64,000 nt of DNA from Kribbella sindirgiensis (GCF_004331435.1 NZ_SJKA01000005.1:248001-312000), one strand, 5' to 3'. Shown: positions 19,096-28,315, counted from the first letter of the stretch. Translations and numbers: made by a program. The notes: generated by a model not told the origin, from the letters alone.

Positions 19096-20395
19096 CCGGT
19101 CGTCCGCCGGTCCACCCCCTTGGATCTCCGTCGTCGAGCGCCTTGCGGTACGTCGCGCACGCCGCGGCCACCACCTCGACCGTTCGCGTGATGTCCTCGT
19201 CGGTCAGGGCGCTGCTCACCACGAACGACGGTCCGATCACTCCACCGAGCAGCAGTTCACGCAGGAACAACGTGCGGTAGCTCTGCGACGGCTCCAGGTT
19301 CTCGTCGAGCGTCGCGAACACGAGATTGCTGGCCCGGCCGCGGACCACGACATGGTCCTGGACGCCCGCCGCGGCCGCTACCTCGCGGACACCGGCCGAG
19401 AGCTTCTCCCCGAGGTCGTGCAACCGGCTCGCAATCCCCTCCTCCGCGTAGACATCCATCACCGCGATGGCCGCGGCGAGCGCGTGGGTCTCGGCACCGT
19501 GCGTCGTGGACAGCAGGAAGACCCGTTCGTGACTGTCCCGTAGACCGCCGCGTTCCATGAGTTCGCGGCGCCCTGCCAAAGCGGACACGGCGAACCCGTT
19601 GCCGAGCGCCTTGCCGAAGGTGGACAGGTCCGGCGTCACGCCGTACAAGCCTTGCGCGCCGGAGGCCGAGAAGCGGAAGCCGGTGATCATCTCGTCGAAG
19701 ACCAGCAGCGCGCCGTGGCGGTGGGCAAGGTCGCGCAGGCCTTCGAGGTAGCCGGCCGGCGGATCGTGCTGGGTCGCGGCCTCGAGAATCAGGCACGCGA
19801 TCTCGCCTTCGTGGCGGATCAGCAATTCTTCGGTCGCGGCCAGATCGCCGTACGGGAACGCGACGGTCAGATCGCTGATCTGGTCGGGGATGCCTGCGGA
19901 CATCGCGGTTCGGCTGATGAACCAGTCGTCGACCGAGAAGAACGCGTGGTCCGCGCAGATCGCGACCAGCGGGCGGCCGGTGACCGCGCGGGCCAGCCTG
20001 ACTGCGGCGGTGGTCGCGTCCGAGCCGTTCTTGGCGAACTTCACCATCTCGGCCGTCGGCACCGCGGCGAGGAAGCGCTCGGCGGCCTCCAGCTCGACGA
20101 TACTCGGGCGGACGAAGTTGCTGCCGCGGTCGAGCTCGCGCCGGACCGCCTCGACGACCCTCGGGTGAGCGTGGCCGAGACTGACCGCCCGGAGCCCGGA
20201 GCCGTACTCGATGTACTCGTTGCCGTCGATGTCCCAGACGTGTGCGCCCGCACCGTGCGAGATCACCGGCGCCATCTCGAACGGATACTGGTCGTCCCCC
20301 TTGGCGTAGGTGTGGGCGCCGCCCGGGATCAGATCGTGCAGCCGCTTGTTCGCCGCGACGGACTTCTCGAAAGACTTCTCCTTCGGGTTGCTCAT
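19067..20395 (-). CDS. Class III PLP aminotransferase (glutamate-1-semialdehyde aminomutase-like)
   Basis: A 442-aa fold-type I PLP enzyme. The PLP-binding Asp lies in LLVFDEMITGFRF (Asp234) and the Schiff-base Lys in STFGKALGNG (Lys262). It begins NKRLHDLIPGGAHTYAKG, typical of the GSA-aminomutase-like branch. Since it is embedded in a sugar operon and not near haem genes, amination of a sugar or a small-molecule substituent is more likely than haem synthesis. Starts at ATG 20395 overlapping the epimerase stop (ATGA). It is the last gene of the ten-gene minus-strand operon. Confidence 0.85.
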   Translation of the reverse strand: MSNPKEKSFEKSVAANKRLHDLIPGGAHTYAKGDDQYPFEMAPVISHGAGAHVWDIDGNEYIEYGSGLRAVSLGHAHPRVVEAVRRELDRGSNFVRPSIVELEAAERFLAAVPTAEMVKFAKNGSDATTAAVRLARAVTGRPLVAICADHAFFSVDDWFISRTAMSAGIPDQISDLTVAFPYGDLAATEELLIRHEGEIACLILEAATQHDPPAGYLEGLRDLAHRHGALLVFDEMITGFRFSASGAQGLYGVTPDLSTFGKALGNGFAVSALAGRRELMERGGLRDSHERVFLLSTTHGAETHALAAAIAVMDVYAEEGIASRLHDLGEKLSAGVREVAAAAGVQDHVVVRGRASNLVFATLDENLEPSQSYRTLFLRELLLGGVIGPSFVVSSALTDEDITRTVEVVAAACATYRKALDDGDPRGWTGGRPVKPVFRRYV

Positions 20396-20940
20396 GACAA
20401 CCTCGCAGCAGCCAGAGCCAGTGACGGTGCGGCCTTGTCCCGGTCGGACATCAGCGTGACCGGGAGCGGCCAGGGGATGTCCAGGTCCGGGTCGTCGTAC
20501 CTGATCGACACGTCCTCGGCCGGGTCGTGCGCGCGGTCGATCCGGTACGACACGTCCGCCGGCTCGGTCAAGGCCTGGAAACCGTGCGCGCAACCGGCCG
20601 GCACATAGACCGTCACCTGGTTGTCGCCGGTCAGGTCGAAGACCTCGCGATTGCGGTACGTCGGTGAGCCCGGGCGCAGGTCGACGACCACGTCGAACAC
20701 CGCGCCGTACGAACACCTGACGAGCTTGGCTTCGCCCGCTCCGGACCGGACGTGCATCCCGCGGACGACCCCGCGCCGCGAGCGCGAGATACTGTCCTGC
20801 ACGAACCCGTCCGGGTCGAGCCCGGCAGCCGACACCGCGTCGCGGTCGAACGTGCGCGAGAAGAACCCGCGCTCATCGACGTGGGGCGTCGGCCGGAACA
20901 CCCACGCCCCGGCGATCGCCGGCACTTCGATCACATCCAT
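20392..20940 (-). CDS. RmlC-like dTDP-4-dehydro-6-deoxysugar epimerase
   Basis: A 182-aa cupin of the RmlC family, which epimerises C3 and/or C5 of dTDP-4-keto-6-deoxy sugars. Present are the catalytic His63 (RGMH), His119 (AHGF), the catalytic-type Tyr132 (SYRID) and the tail DDPDLDIPWP. The position usually occupied by the second active-site Tyr (138) is His (RAHDP). The usual RGLHYQ is RGMHVR. No rmlA, rmlB or rmlD homologue is in the window, so the donor must come from elsewhere or differ. Two nt separate it from the upstream pyruvyltransferase-like gene. Confidence 0.85.
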   Translation of the reverse strand: MDVIEVPAIAGAWVFRPTPHVDERGFFSRTFDRDAVSAAGLDPDGFVQDSISRSRRGVVRGMHVRSGAGEAKLVRCSYGAVFDVVVDLRPGSPTYRNREVFDLTGDNQVTVYVPAGCAHGFQALTEPADVSYRIDRAHDPAEDVSIRYDDPDLDIPWPLPVTLMSDRDKAAPSLALAAARLS

Positions 20941-20942
20941 CG

Positions 20943-22199
20943 CTACTCCCCCTGATCAAGCGCGACGCGGGACGAGGTCTCCGCCCCGAACAACGCCGCG
21001 GACAGTACGTCGTACTGCTGGCCGAGCGACTCGAGGTACTCGGCGTTCCTGGCCCGCAGGGCCGGCACCACGCTCGGGGCGCGAGCCTCGAGCGCGCGGA
21101 ACTGGTCGATCAGCCGCGGTACGTCGAGATCCCGGATCGGCTGCCGGAACTCGGCCAGCCGCATCTGTTCCATCAAGGCGTCGCTCTTGGTCCCGTAGCT
21201 GATCGAGATGGTCGGCTTGGACAGTTTCAGCGCGGCCACCACGTTGTGGTACCTCGACGCGACGACCACGTCGACCCCGGCCAGCTGGTTCATCAGTTCG
21301 CCGAGCGATTCGGCCGGCTCGCTGATCAGTTGCTTCCCGGCGGACTCCGGCCGGGTCCGCCGCAGGTCGTCGGACACCGCCTCGACGACCGACAGGTCGG
21401 ACGGATCGCCGGTCACGAGCCGGATCCGGTAGCCGGCGTCGACGAGCCAGCGGGCGAACTCGACGATCCCGGCGGTGTACGTCGCGTAGATCTCGTCGGC
21501 CCGGTCCCGATCCGCGTTCGTACCGCGGTAAGCCATCACGCCCAGGCCCACGGTCGGATGCCGGTGCTCGACGGGAGCGGGCGCGGGCAGTGCGAAGGCG
21601 AGGTCCGGACGGACCTCGTCGCGACTGGTGTCGAGGCCCATCTGCCGCATCGCGTCCCTGGAGTACACATCCCGGTACGAGCGGTACGTCGCGAGCCGCG
21701 CGGCCCCGGTGAACAACCATCGCAGCGTTCGCTCACGGGCGATGTTCGCGCCCACGTTGACGAACGCGGTCTTCGCACCGGTCATCCTGGCCGACAGCGA
21801 CATCAGGAACAGCGCGTACGGGAAACCCCACGGGCGCAGCTCGAGCGTCGTCTCGAAAACCCCCATGCCCGGCACGATCACCACGTCGTACCCGCGGACC
21901 ACCCGCGGCATTCGCGCCAGGTCGGCCACCTTGCCGAACATCTTGCGCGCGACGTCGTCCACCCTGGTCCGGCCGGGTCCGTGCTCCTGGTACCAGGTCA
22001 TCGCGACCGCGGGGATGCCGTACTGCCGCTCGAACTCCTCCGGTCCGGCGCAGATACAGCTGATCTCCGCCTCCGGATGCCTGCTCCGGACGAAGGCCAG
22101 CATCGCGTCGAGCGACCCGTGGTTGCCAAGGTTGCCGGATCCCAGCAGGCCGAAGAAGGCGACACGTGCCGGCGTGCCTGGAGAACTCAGAGAACTCAT
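20943..22199 (-). CDS. Polysaccharide pyruvyl transferase-like protein
   Basis: A 418-aa cytoplasmic protein resembling the polysaccharide pyruvyl transferase (CsaB/WcaK) superfamily: an N-terminal FFGLLGSGNLGNHGSLDAM, a central VIVPGMGVFE, and C-terminal VVASRYHNVVAALKLSKP followed by ISISYGTKSDALM. Members attach pyruvate ketals to sugars or act as related transferases; the exact activity is not decidable here. Start ATG at 22199 overlaps the upstream GT2 stop (ATGA). The longer in-frame extension upstream is antisense-like sequence inside the GT2 gene and was rejected. Confidence 0.8.
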   Translation of the reverse strand: MSSLSSPGTPARVAFFGLLGSGNLGNHGSLDAMLAFVRSRHPEAEISCICAGPEEFERQYGIPAVAMTWYQEHGPGRTRVDDVARKMFGKVADLARMPRVVRGYDVVIVPGMGVFETTLELRPWGFPYALFLMSLSARMTGAKTAFVNVGANIARERTLRWLFTGAARLATYRSYRDVYSRDAMRQMGLDTSRDEVRPDLAFALPAPAPVEHRHPTVGLGVMAYRGTNADRDRADEIYATYTAGIVEFARWLVDAGYRIRLVTGDPSDLSVVEAVSDDLRRTRPESAGKQLISEPAESLGELMNQLAGVDVVVASRYHNVVAALKLSKPTISISYGTKSDALMEQMRLAEFRQPIRDLDVPRLIDQFRALEARAPSVVPALRARNAEYLESLGQQYDVLSAALFGAETSSRVALDQGE

Positions 22200-23146
22200 G
22201 TCTGCGAGACCTCCCCATGCCCGACGACGCCAGAGCTCTCCGGGATCCTGGTCGGCGCTGTGGCCGGCTTGCTGTCCTCGATGCGGCCCGTCGAACGGCG
22301 GACCGCACGGCTGGCCATCCAGCGAGCCAGGTGGCCGTAGCACTCGCGGCGATCGGCCGACGAGAGCGGCGCCCGGCGGATGCCGCCGACGAAACCGTTC
22401 ACGTATTCGCCGACCAGGCGGACCGTCGGGTGCCGCAGGCGGCTCGACCGGCGGGGCTCCATGTTCGCGGAGCGGGAGCGGATCGTCGGCTTCGCCCGCT
22501 CGGCACGGTCGGGATGGTCCCGGCGGAAGAACAGCAACTCCGGCACCTGATGGAACCGGCCGTACAGGGCCAGCTCGGCCATGATCGTGCGATCGGAGTG
22601 GTGGTAGCTGCCGTTCAGCGGCGTCCGGCGGAGGATGTCGGACCGCATCACCCCGTAGAAGTCGTCACCGCCGACGTCGAACAGCAAGCTGCGGAACCGG
22701 TCCGGAGCATGCGGGTTGGCGGTGTCGAGCGGGTAGTCGACCTCGAGCACGATGTCGCCGTTGCCGTCGATGATCGCCTGATAGGCATGCGCGAGCACCA
22801 GGTGCGGATCGTCGTCGAGCGCTTCGATGCACCGTCCCAGCAGATCCTTGCCGTACAGGTCGTCGTACGACGCCCACTTGAACAGCTCGGTGCCGGACTG
22901 CTCGAAACACCAGTTGTGGTTCGGCGTGGCACCGATGTTCACCGGCTGGCGGTGGTAGCTGATCCGCGGGTCGCCGGCCGCGTACTCCCGGCAGATCTCC
23001 TCGGTGCTGTCGGTCGAGGCGTTGTCGGAGATGATCAGCCGGTAGTCGCCGTAGCTCTGTCCCAGCAGCGCGTTCAGTGACTCGGCCAGGTATTTCTCGC
23101 CGTTGTAGACCGGGAGGCCGACAGTCAGCCGCGGTACAGCGTTCAT
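22196..23146 (-). CDS. Family 2 glycosyltransferase
   Basis: A 316-aa GT-A-fold transferase beginning VGLPVYNGEKYLAESLNALL, then IISDNASTDSTEEI, with the metal/nucleotide-binding acidic motif probably in WASYDDLYG. There are no membrane helices, so it acts at the inner face of the membrane, adding a sugar to the lipid-linked unit. Donor and acceptor unknown. Start overlaps the flippase stop and its end overlaps the pyruvyltransferase-like gene, so it is firmly inside the ten-gene operon. Confidence 0.88.
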   Translation of the reverse strand: MNAVPRLTVGLPVYNGEKYLAESLNALLGQSYGDYRLIISDNASTDSTEEICREYAAGDPRISYHRQPVNIGATPNHNWCFEQSGTELFKWASYDDLYGKDLLGRCIEALDDDPHLVLAHAYQAIIDGNGDIVLEVDYPLDTANPHAPDRFRSLLFDVGGDDFYGVMRSDILRRTPLNGSYHHSDRTIMAELALYGRFHQVPELLFFRRDHPDRAERAKPTIRSRSANMEPRRSSRLRHPTVRLVGEYVNGFVGGIRRAPLSSADRRECYGHLARWMASRAVRRSTGRIEDSKPATAPTRIPESSGVVGHGEVSQT

Positions 23147-24414
23147 GTGTTCCTCATTTCAGGTGTCTCCTGCACGGAGTCGAGCTCCGATTCCAACCGC
23201 ACGCGCTCACGGATTCCGGCGCGCAGCGTGACCCACCAGACGAACGCGGCGCAGAAGGTGGCGCAGGCCGCGCCCCAAGCCGATCCGAGCGCACCGCCGA
23301 TCGCGCCGCCGCTGACACCTCCGACCAGGTAGAACGCCGACGCGAAGAGTTGGGCCTTCAGGCTGCGCCGGGCGATACCCAGCGCGCGCAGACCTGCTGC
23401 CGCGCCGGTATTGAAGCCCGCGAACGTCACCGAGAGGGTTGCCGGAAGCACCAAGGCCGCAGCGGTCAGCCAGACCTCACCCAGCAGCGCGCGCCCCCAG
23501 CTGTCCGGCAGCGCGACCAGCAGCAACAGTCCCCAGGCGAGCGCGGCGGCCGCCTGCGCGCCGCCGAGCAGCAGGCAGAAGACCCACAGTCTCCGCGCCG
23601 CTCGCCGCAGGACACGGGCTGCCTCCGGCACCGCGACCAGGCCGATTCCGGACAACACGATGAAGAACGGCCCGAGGAGCATCTCCGCACCGCGGACGGT
23701 GCCGACAGCGGCGACACCCGCGAATGCTCCGAGACCGTACATCCGCAGCTGGTAGGCGCCGCTCAAGGTGACGTTCTCGGTCAGATACCGCAGGCTGAGG
23801 TCGCGGTGGTCACGCAGCCAGTGCCGCGCCCGCGTCACCCGGGGCAGGACACCGGCCTGCACGCCGCTCACCAGCGCGGCGAAGGCTCCGGCGCCGCCCC
23901 AGGCGAGAACGAACGTGGTCACACTGGCATCGTGTGACGCCAGGAACAGCAGCGGAACGAGCGCCAGCGCCCAGGTCAGGTCACTGACGAACGCCTTGCC
24001 GCCGTGCCCGGCCGCGAAGAATGCGAACCGCCAACTGTCCTGCAGCATCAGGCCGGGCAGCACGATCCCCAGAGCGACGAAGGCGGCTCCGATCCGGCCG
24101 CCGAGTACCGTGCCGACGCCGGCAGAGATCGCGCCGGTCGTGAGCCCGACCACGATCGCCATCCCCGACGAACTCGCGACCGCCGTCCGCCAGAGCGGGC
24201 GATCGACACCGCTGAACCGCACGGCGAGCGGATCGGTCGCAAGACCGCGCGAGATGTTGACCACCACGCCGTACGTCACCCACGCCAGGCTGAACGCGCC
24301 GAACTCGAGCGCGCCCAGCGATCGGGCGACGACGATGCCCACGACAAAGCTGACCAGGCTGGTCACCGCCTGGTCAGCCAGTCCCCAGGTGAGCCGGCGC
24401 AGGACGCCACGCAT
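23143..24414 (-). CDS. Second Wzx-like flippase (MATE/MOP superfamily)
   Basis: A 423-aa membrane protein with about twelve hydrophobic segments, paralogous to the flippase at 11076. Both share WGLADQ...VVGIVVARS, an N-x-S-R-x-x-x-x-D/E-P-L-A-V-R block and a GLMLQDSWRFAFFAAG-like stretch. ATG at 24414 is chosen; the in-frame extension to 24519 lies inside the upstream gene. It sits 2 nt after that gene and overlaps the GT2 start. Its presence supports a second export system. Confidence 0.82.
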   Translation of the reverse strand: MRGVLRRLTWGLADQAVTSLVSFVVGIVVARSLGALEFGAFSLAWVTYGVVVNISRGLATDPLAVRFSGVDRPLWRTAVASSSGMAIVVGLTTGAISAGVGTVLGGRIGAAFVALGIVLPGLMLQDSWRFAFFAAGHGGKAFVSDLTWALALVPLLFLASHDASVTTFVLAWGGAGAFAALVSGVQAGVLPRVTRARHWLRDHRDLSLRYLTENVTLSGAYQLRMYGLGAFAGVAAVGTVRGAEMLLGPFFIVLSGIGLVAVPEAARVLRRAARRLWVFCLLLGGAQAAAALAWGLLLLVALPDSWGRALLGEVWLTAAALVLPATLSVTFAGFNTGAAAGLRALGIARRSLKAQLFASAFYLVGGVSGGAIGGALGSAWGAACATFCAAFVWWVTLRAGIRERVRLESELDSVQETPEMRNT

Positions 24415-24416
24415 GG

Positions 24417-25538
24417 TCAGCGTCCCCTTTCGTGCGGCTCCGGGAGAGGGACGAGGTACGTCGTACCCCACCCGCCGTCGGCTTCCAGCTGGGCGATGAT
24501 CTCGTCCGCGATGTCCCACGTGAGGACGAGGACGACGTCCGGCCGCGCGGCCTTCAGGTCCTCGACCGGACGGATCGGCACCATGCAGCCACCGGGGATC
24601 CGGCGGCCGTGCTTGCCGGGCGCGAGGTCGACGGTGAACGGCAGCAGGTCCGTCGTCACCTTGCTGAGGTCGAGGAGCACCGGCGCCTTGGAAGGAGCGC
24701 CGTACCCGACGACGGTGCGTCCGGCCGCCTTGTGCCGGGCCAGCTCGTCGTGCAGCGCGCCGGCCGCATGCCAGGCGGCCTCCTGCAGGCTACCGAGCTG
24801 TACCTCGTCGGCGATGCCCGCGGCGTCCTCGTCCTCCAGCACCACGTCGACCGACGCGTCCGGTTCCGCATCGGCCGTGTGCCGGAGCATCACCATCAGG
24901 CTGCCGCCGAACATGTCGACCTGCTTGACCGACTCGACCGCCAGACCGTGCAGGGCGACGAGGTTCCGTAGCGCACGCAACGAGACGTACGCCCAGTGCC
25001 CGTGCCGGATCGTGTCGAACTGGTTCCCGATGAACAACGGCAACAGGTGGTGGAACTCCATCACCAGCAGGCCGCCCGGTGCGAGCCGTTGCGCCCGCAG
25101 CCTCAGCGAGTCGCCGTACTGCGGCTCGTGCACGATCCCGTGCACATCGATCACCAGATCCGCCCGCTCACCGTCCCCGACGGGCCTGCAGCCCGCGGCG
25201 GACAGGTGCTCCAGCCATGAGCCGCCGTGGGGGCTCGTGAACTCGAACACGGTTCCCTTGCTGAGCTCCGGATGCTCGCTGAGGATCTCCTTCACCGACT
25301 CCTCCGCGTGCGCCCGGCTGGTCGCCGACTCGACCGCCAACGGCTCCTCCGCGATCTGCGCCTCGACCGGACCGAGCTGGACCAAGGTGCAGACCCGGCA
25401 CAGCCACAGCGCGAGCGGCCAGCGCGGATCCGGGCCGGGTGTGTCCGCGAGCGGGAAGAGGTCCGCGCACGGCTGCGGCCCCAGATCGACCACCGGTACG
25501 ACGTCCTCCGCCGCGCACCCACGACACTTGAAGGTCAC
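24417..25538 (-). CDS. C-methyltransferase-like protein with shortened SAM-binding region
   Basis: A 373-aa protein of the sugar C-methyltransferase type (N-terminal zinc domain, SAM domain, C-terminal domain). Zinc ligands are C5/C8 and C47/C50. The C-terminal half is recognisable (GYGAPSKAPVLLDL, DLAPGKHGRRIPG). The SAM-binding region is unusual: motif I reads FEFTSPHGGSWLEHL, and about 35 residues including the GIEPA-type motif of the paralogue at 27083 are missing before ADLVIDVHGIVHE. It may not methylate. Start GTG at 25538 is preferred for its AGGGAGA site; an in-frame ATG at 25559 overlaps the PIG-L gene. Confidence 0.75.
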   Translation of the reverse strand: MTFKCRGCAAEDVVPVVDLGPQPCADLFPLADTPGPDPRWPLALWLCRVCTLVQLGPVEAQIAEEPLAVESATSRAHAEESVKEILSEHPELSKGTVFEFTSPHGGSWLEHLSAAGCRPVGDGERADLVIDVHGIVHEPQYGDSLRLRAQRLAPGGLLVMEFHHLLPLFIGNQFDTIRHGHWAYVSLRALRNLVALHGLAVESVKQVDMFGGSLMVMLRHTADAEPDASVDVVLEDEDAAGIADEVQLGSLQEAAWHAAGALHDELARHKAAGRTVVGYGAPSKAPVLLDLSKVTTDLLPFTVDLAPGKHGRRIPGGCMVPIRPVEDLKAARPDVVLVLTWDIADEIIAQLEADGGWGTTYLVPLPEPHERGR

Positions 25539-25552
25539 TGCATCTCCCTGTT

Positions 25553-26203
25553 TCACCATGTCAGCGTGGCTTTGGCCGTCGTGAACGCCTCGGCGTACGG
25601 CGCTCGGCACTCCATCCCGCGCAGCCGGGCCAGTCCGGCGAACACCTCTTCGTCGAACCAGTCGTGCGGGACCTGGGACGGGTACGCCTTGTGCAGCAGC
25701 GCCACCTTCTCGCGCAGCTGCTCCTCGGTGAGTTCGACGTACAACCACGGCCGGCTCAGGTCGCCGTCCCACTTGGGGATCTCGTAGTGCAGCACCAGGT
25801 GGTTGCGCCACACCGTCGGCGCCAGCTCGGCGATCAACCGGTGGTCCTGGTGCGCGTCGTGCTTGCTCGGCGCCAGCACCAGGTCGGGGCGCCTGCTTCC
25901 GCGAGCCGTTGCCTCGAGCAACTCCTTGGTCTCGTTCCAGTACGCCGGCAGCCGCCCGTCCGGGAGCTCGGCCGACGTCACGGTCACCTCGCACTCCGGC
26001 AGGAACAGCTCCGCCGCGCGGCGGGCCTCCTCCAGGCGCACCGGCGTACCGGTCGCGATCACGAACTCGGCGGTCAGCTCCGGCACCGACTCGGCCAGCT
26101 TCAGCAGGGTGCCGCCGCAGCCGATCTCGATGTCGTCCGGATGCGCGCCGACGGCGACCAGATGGACCGGCCCGTCGATCAGGCCGAGCTGGAACGGGAG
26201 CAT
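25553..26203 (-). CDS. PIG-L family deacetylase
   Basis: A 216-aa LmbE/PIG-L metal-dependent hydrolase. The zinc motif is AHPDD (20-24), with the second ligand region HDAHQDH (115-121). Family members remove N-acetyl groups from GlcNAc-containing substrates such as GlcNAc-inositol. Here, between a cytidylyltransferase and a methyltransferase-like gene, the substrate is likely a modified sugar. Start ATG at 26203 forms a TGATG overlap with the upstream stop. Length is typical. Confidence 0.88.
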   Translation of the reverse strand: MLPFQLGLIDGPVHLVAVGAHPDDIEIGCGGTLLKLAESVPELTAEFVIATGTPVRLEEARRAAELFLPECEVTVTSAELPDGRLPAYWNETKELLEATARGSRRPDLVLAPSKHDAHQDHRLIAELAPTVWRNHLVLHYEIPKWDGDLSRPWLYVELTEEQLREKVALLHKAYPSQVPHDWFDEEVFAGLARLRGMECRAPYAEAFTTAKATLTW

Positions 26204-27057
26204 CAGATCGCCACCACTACCGGCCCGTCGGCCGGCACGCCCGGCGTCTTGTCGAGGATCCGGCCGTTGGAACCGCGGGCCTCGTGGCTCCACAACGCCC
26301 ATGGCTTCTTCCCGGACCGGTACAGCTCCTCGAGCTGGCTGCGTTCCTTCAGCGTGTCCATCGGCGCCCAGAACCCGTGGTGCGGGATCGCCTCCAGCTT
26401 GCGCATCGCGGACAGCCGCGGGAACGCGTCGCCGACCAGGTCCTCGTCCTCGTGCAGGACGTCGAAGATCTCCTTCTTGATCACGAAGTACCCGCCGTTG
26501 ATCCAGACGTTCAGATCGGCGGCCGAACGCAGCCCGGTGATCCGCGACTCGTTGTCGAACTCGACCACGTGGAAGGACGCCTGCGGCGGCACCGCGAGCA
26601 GGCTCGCGGTGATGTCGCTGGTCATCACGTGGTCGACGATCTTGTCCATCGGCGCGTCGGTCAGCACGTCGCCGTAGTTCGCCAGGAACGCGTCGTCGTC
26701 CTCCAGGTACGGGCGGACCCGGCGCAGCCGCTCACCGATGCTGGTGTCGATCCCGGTGTCGACGAAGGTGATCTTCCACTCGCTGATGTCGGAGTCGAGC
26801 AGCTCGATGCGCTGCCCGCCCTTCGTCATCACGAAGTCGTTGGAGACCGTCTCCTCGTAGCGCAGGAAGTACTCCTTGACCGCGGACCCCCCGAAGCCCA
26901 GGCAGAGGATGAACTCGGTGTGGCCGAAATGCGCGTAGTACCGCATCACGTGCCACAGGACCGGCCGGTCGCCGATCGTCATCATCGGTTTCGGTGCGGA
27001 GTCCACGCCACTGCGCATCCGCAGCCCGAACCCCCCGCAGAAGATCACGACCTTCAT
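26203..27057 (-). CDS. Glucose-1-phosphate cytidylyltransferase-like nucleotidyltransferase
   Basis: A 284-aa sugar nucleotidyltransferase. The N-terminal GGFGLRMR is the nucleotide-binding loop, followed by KPMMTIGDRPVLWHVMRYY, then VDTGIDTSIGERLRRVRPY, FLANYGDVL, INGGYFVIKKEI and HHGFWAPMDTLKERSQLE. These blocks match RfbF-type glucose-1-phosphate cytidylyltransferases, which make CDP-glucose. No CDP-glucose 4,6-dehydratase is recognisable nearby, so the substrate could differ. ATG at 27057 has an AAGGAAAG site; the gene lies 25 bp after the methyltransferase. Confidence 0.85.
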   Translation of the reverse strand: MKVVIFCGGFGLRMRSGVDSAPKPMMTIGDRPVLWHVMRYYAHFGHTEFILCLGFGGSAVKEYFLRYEETVSNDFVMTKGGQRIELLDSDISEWKITFVDTGIDTSIGERLRRVRPYLEDDDAFLANYGDVLTDAPMDKIVDHVMTSDITASLLAVPPQASFHVVEFDNESRITGLRSAADLNVWINGGYFVIKKEIFDVLHEDEDLVGDAFPRLSAMRKLEAIPHHGFWAPMDTLKERSQLEELYRSGKKPWALWSHEARGSNGRILDKTPGVPADGPVVVAI

Positions 27058-27082
27058 CTGACTTTCCTTCCCCCCAACACCT

Positions 27083-28315
27083 TCAGATCACTTCGAGATG
27101 CGGGATGGGTACGACGAACTTCGCGCCCCACTCCCGTGCGTAGCCGAGCTGGTGGACGATCTCCGCGCGCAGGTTCCACGGCAGGATCACGATGTAGTCG
27201 GGGCGCGTCTCGGCGAGGCGCTCCGGGGCGTGGATCGGGATGTGCGTGCCGGGCAGGAACATCCCGTGCTTGTGCGGGCTGCGGTCGACCGTGTACGGCA
27301 GCAGGTCCTCACGGATACCGCAGTGGTTCAGCAGCGTGTTGCCCTTCCCCGGAGCGCCGTACCCGGCGACGAACTTCCCGTCGCGCTGCGCCTGAATCAG
27401 GAACTCGAGCAGATCGGACTTGATCTTGAACACCTCGGCCGCGAAACCCAGGTGACCCTCGACGCTGTGCAGGCCGGCGTCCTCCTCGTCCTGCAGCACC
27501 TTGCCAACGAGCTCGGTGGGCTCACCCGCGGTCTCGGCCGGGGTGCTGAAGACCCGGAGCGATCCGCCGTGGCTCTGCAGCTCCTGGACGTCGACCACCT
27601 TCAGGCCGGCCCGGGCGAGGGCGTCGGCCGCCGTCTTGAGGCTCAGGTACGAGTAGTGCTCGTGGTAGATCGTGTCGTACTGGCGGTTCTCGATCAGCCG
27701 GAGCAGATGCGGGAACTCCAGCGACACCAGACCGTCGTCCTTCACCAGCGCCCGCAGGCCCTTGGCGAAGTCGACGATGTCCGGGACGTGCGCGAACACG
27801 TTGTTGCCGACGACAAGGTCCGCCTGGCCGTGCCGGGACGCCGCGTCCTTGCCGGTGTCCTCGCCGAGGAAGTAGCTCTCGGTGCGGATGCCCTTCTCGT
27901 TGGCGATCTTCGCGATGTTCGCGGCCGGCTCGATGCCCAGCACCGGGATGCCTTCGGCAACGGCGTGCTGCAGCAGATAGCCGTCGTTGCTGGCGGCCTC
28001 GACGATCAGGCTCTTCTCGTCGAGCTTCAGCCGCTCCTGCATGTCGACGACGAAGCGGCGCGCGTGCTCGACCCAGCTGGTCGAGTACGACGAGAAGTAC
28101 AGGTAGTCGCTGAAGACGTCGTCGGCGGCGACGTACGCCGGGAGCTGGACCAGCAGGCAGTTGTCGCAGATCCGCACGTTCAGCGGGTAGAACGTCTCAC
28201 CGCTGTCGATCTGGTCGGCGCGCAGGAAGCTCTCGCACGGCGGCGACATGCCGAGATCGACGAACGTCCGCGTCAACGGTTCGCCGCAGAGGCGGCAGGC
28301 GACCGAGTCGGTCAT
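27083..28315 (-). CDS. SAM-dependent sugar C-methyltransferase
   Basis: A 410-aa three-part enzyme of the TylCIII/NovU type that methylates a carbon of a nucleotide-linked keto sugar. Zinc-binding cysteines are C7/C10 and C50/C53. The SAM motif is EAASNDGYLLQ (106-116) with GIEPA after it. YHEHYSYLS carries the conserved catalytic-type His/Tyr region, and GYGAPGKGNTLLNH opens the C-terminal domain. Start ATG at 28315 overlaps the SDR stop (TGATG). With the SDR, cytidylyltransferase and deacetylase it forms a probable branched-sugar cassette. Confidence 0.88.
   Translation of the reverse strand: MTDSVACRLCGEPLTRTFVDLGMSPPCESFLRADQIDSGETFYPLNVRICDNCLLVQLPAYVAADDVFSDYLYFSSYSTSWVEHARRFVVDMQERLKLDEKSLIVEAASNDGYLLQHAVAEGIPVLGIEPAANIAKIANEKGIRTESYFLGEDTGKDAASRHGQADLVVGNNVFAHVPDIVDFAKGLRALVKDDGLVSLEFPHLLRLIENRQYDTIYHEHYSYLSLKTAADALARAGLKVVDVQELQSHGGSLRVFSTPAETAGEPTELVGKVLQDEEDAGLHSVEGHLGFAAEVFKIKSDLLEFLIQAQRDGKFVAGYGAPGKGNTLLNHCGIREDLLPYTVDRSPHKHGMFLPGTHIPIHAPERLAETRPDYIVILPWNLRAEIVHQLGYAREWGAKFVVPIPHLEVI

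Noticed and set aside
19067..20395. Haem-biosynthesis glutamate-1-semialdehyde aminomutase (hemL)
   Set aside because: Similarity is to the wider class III group; the gene is inside a sugar operon with no haem genes nearby.
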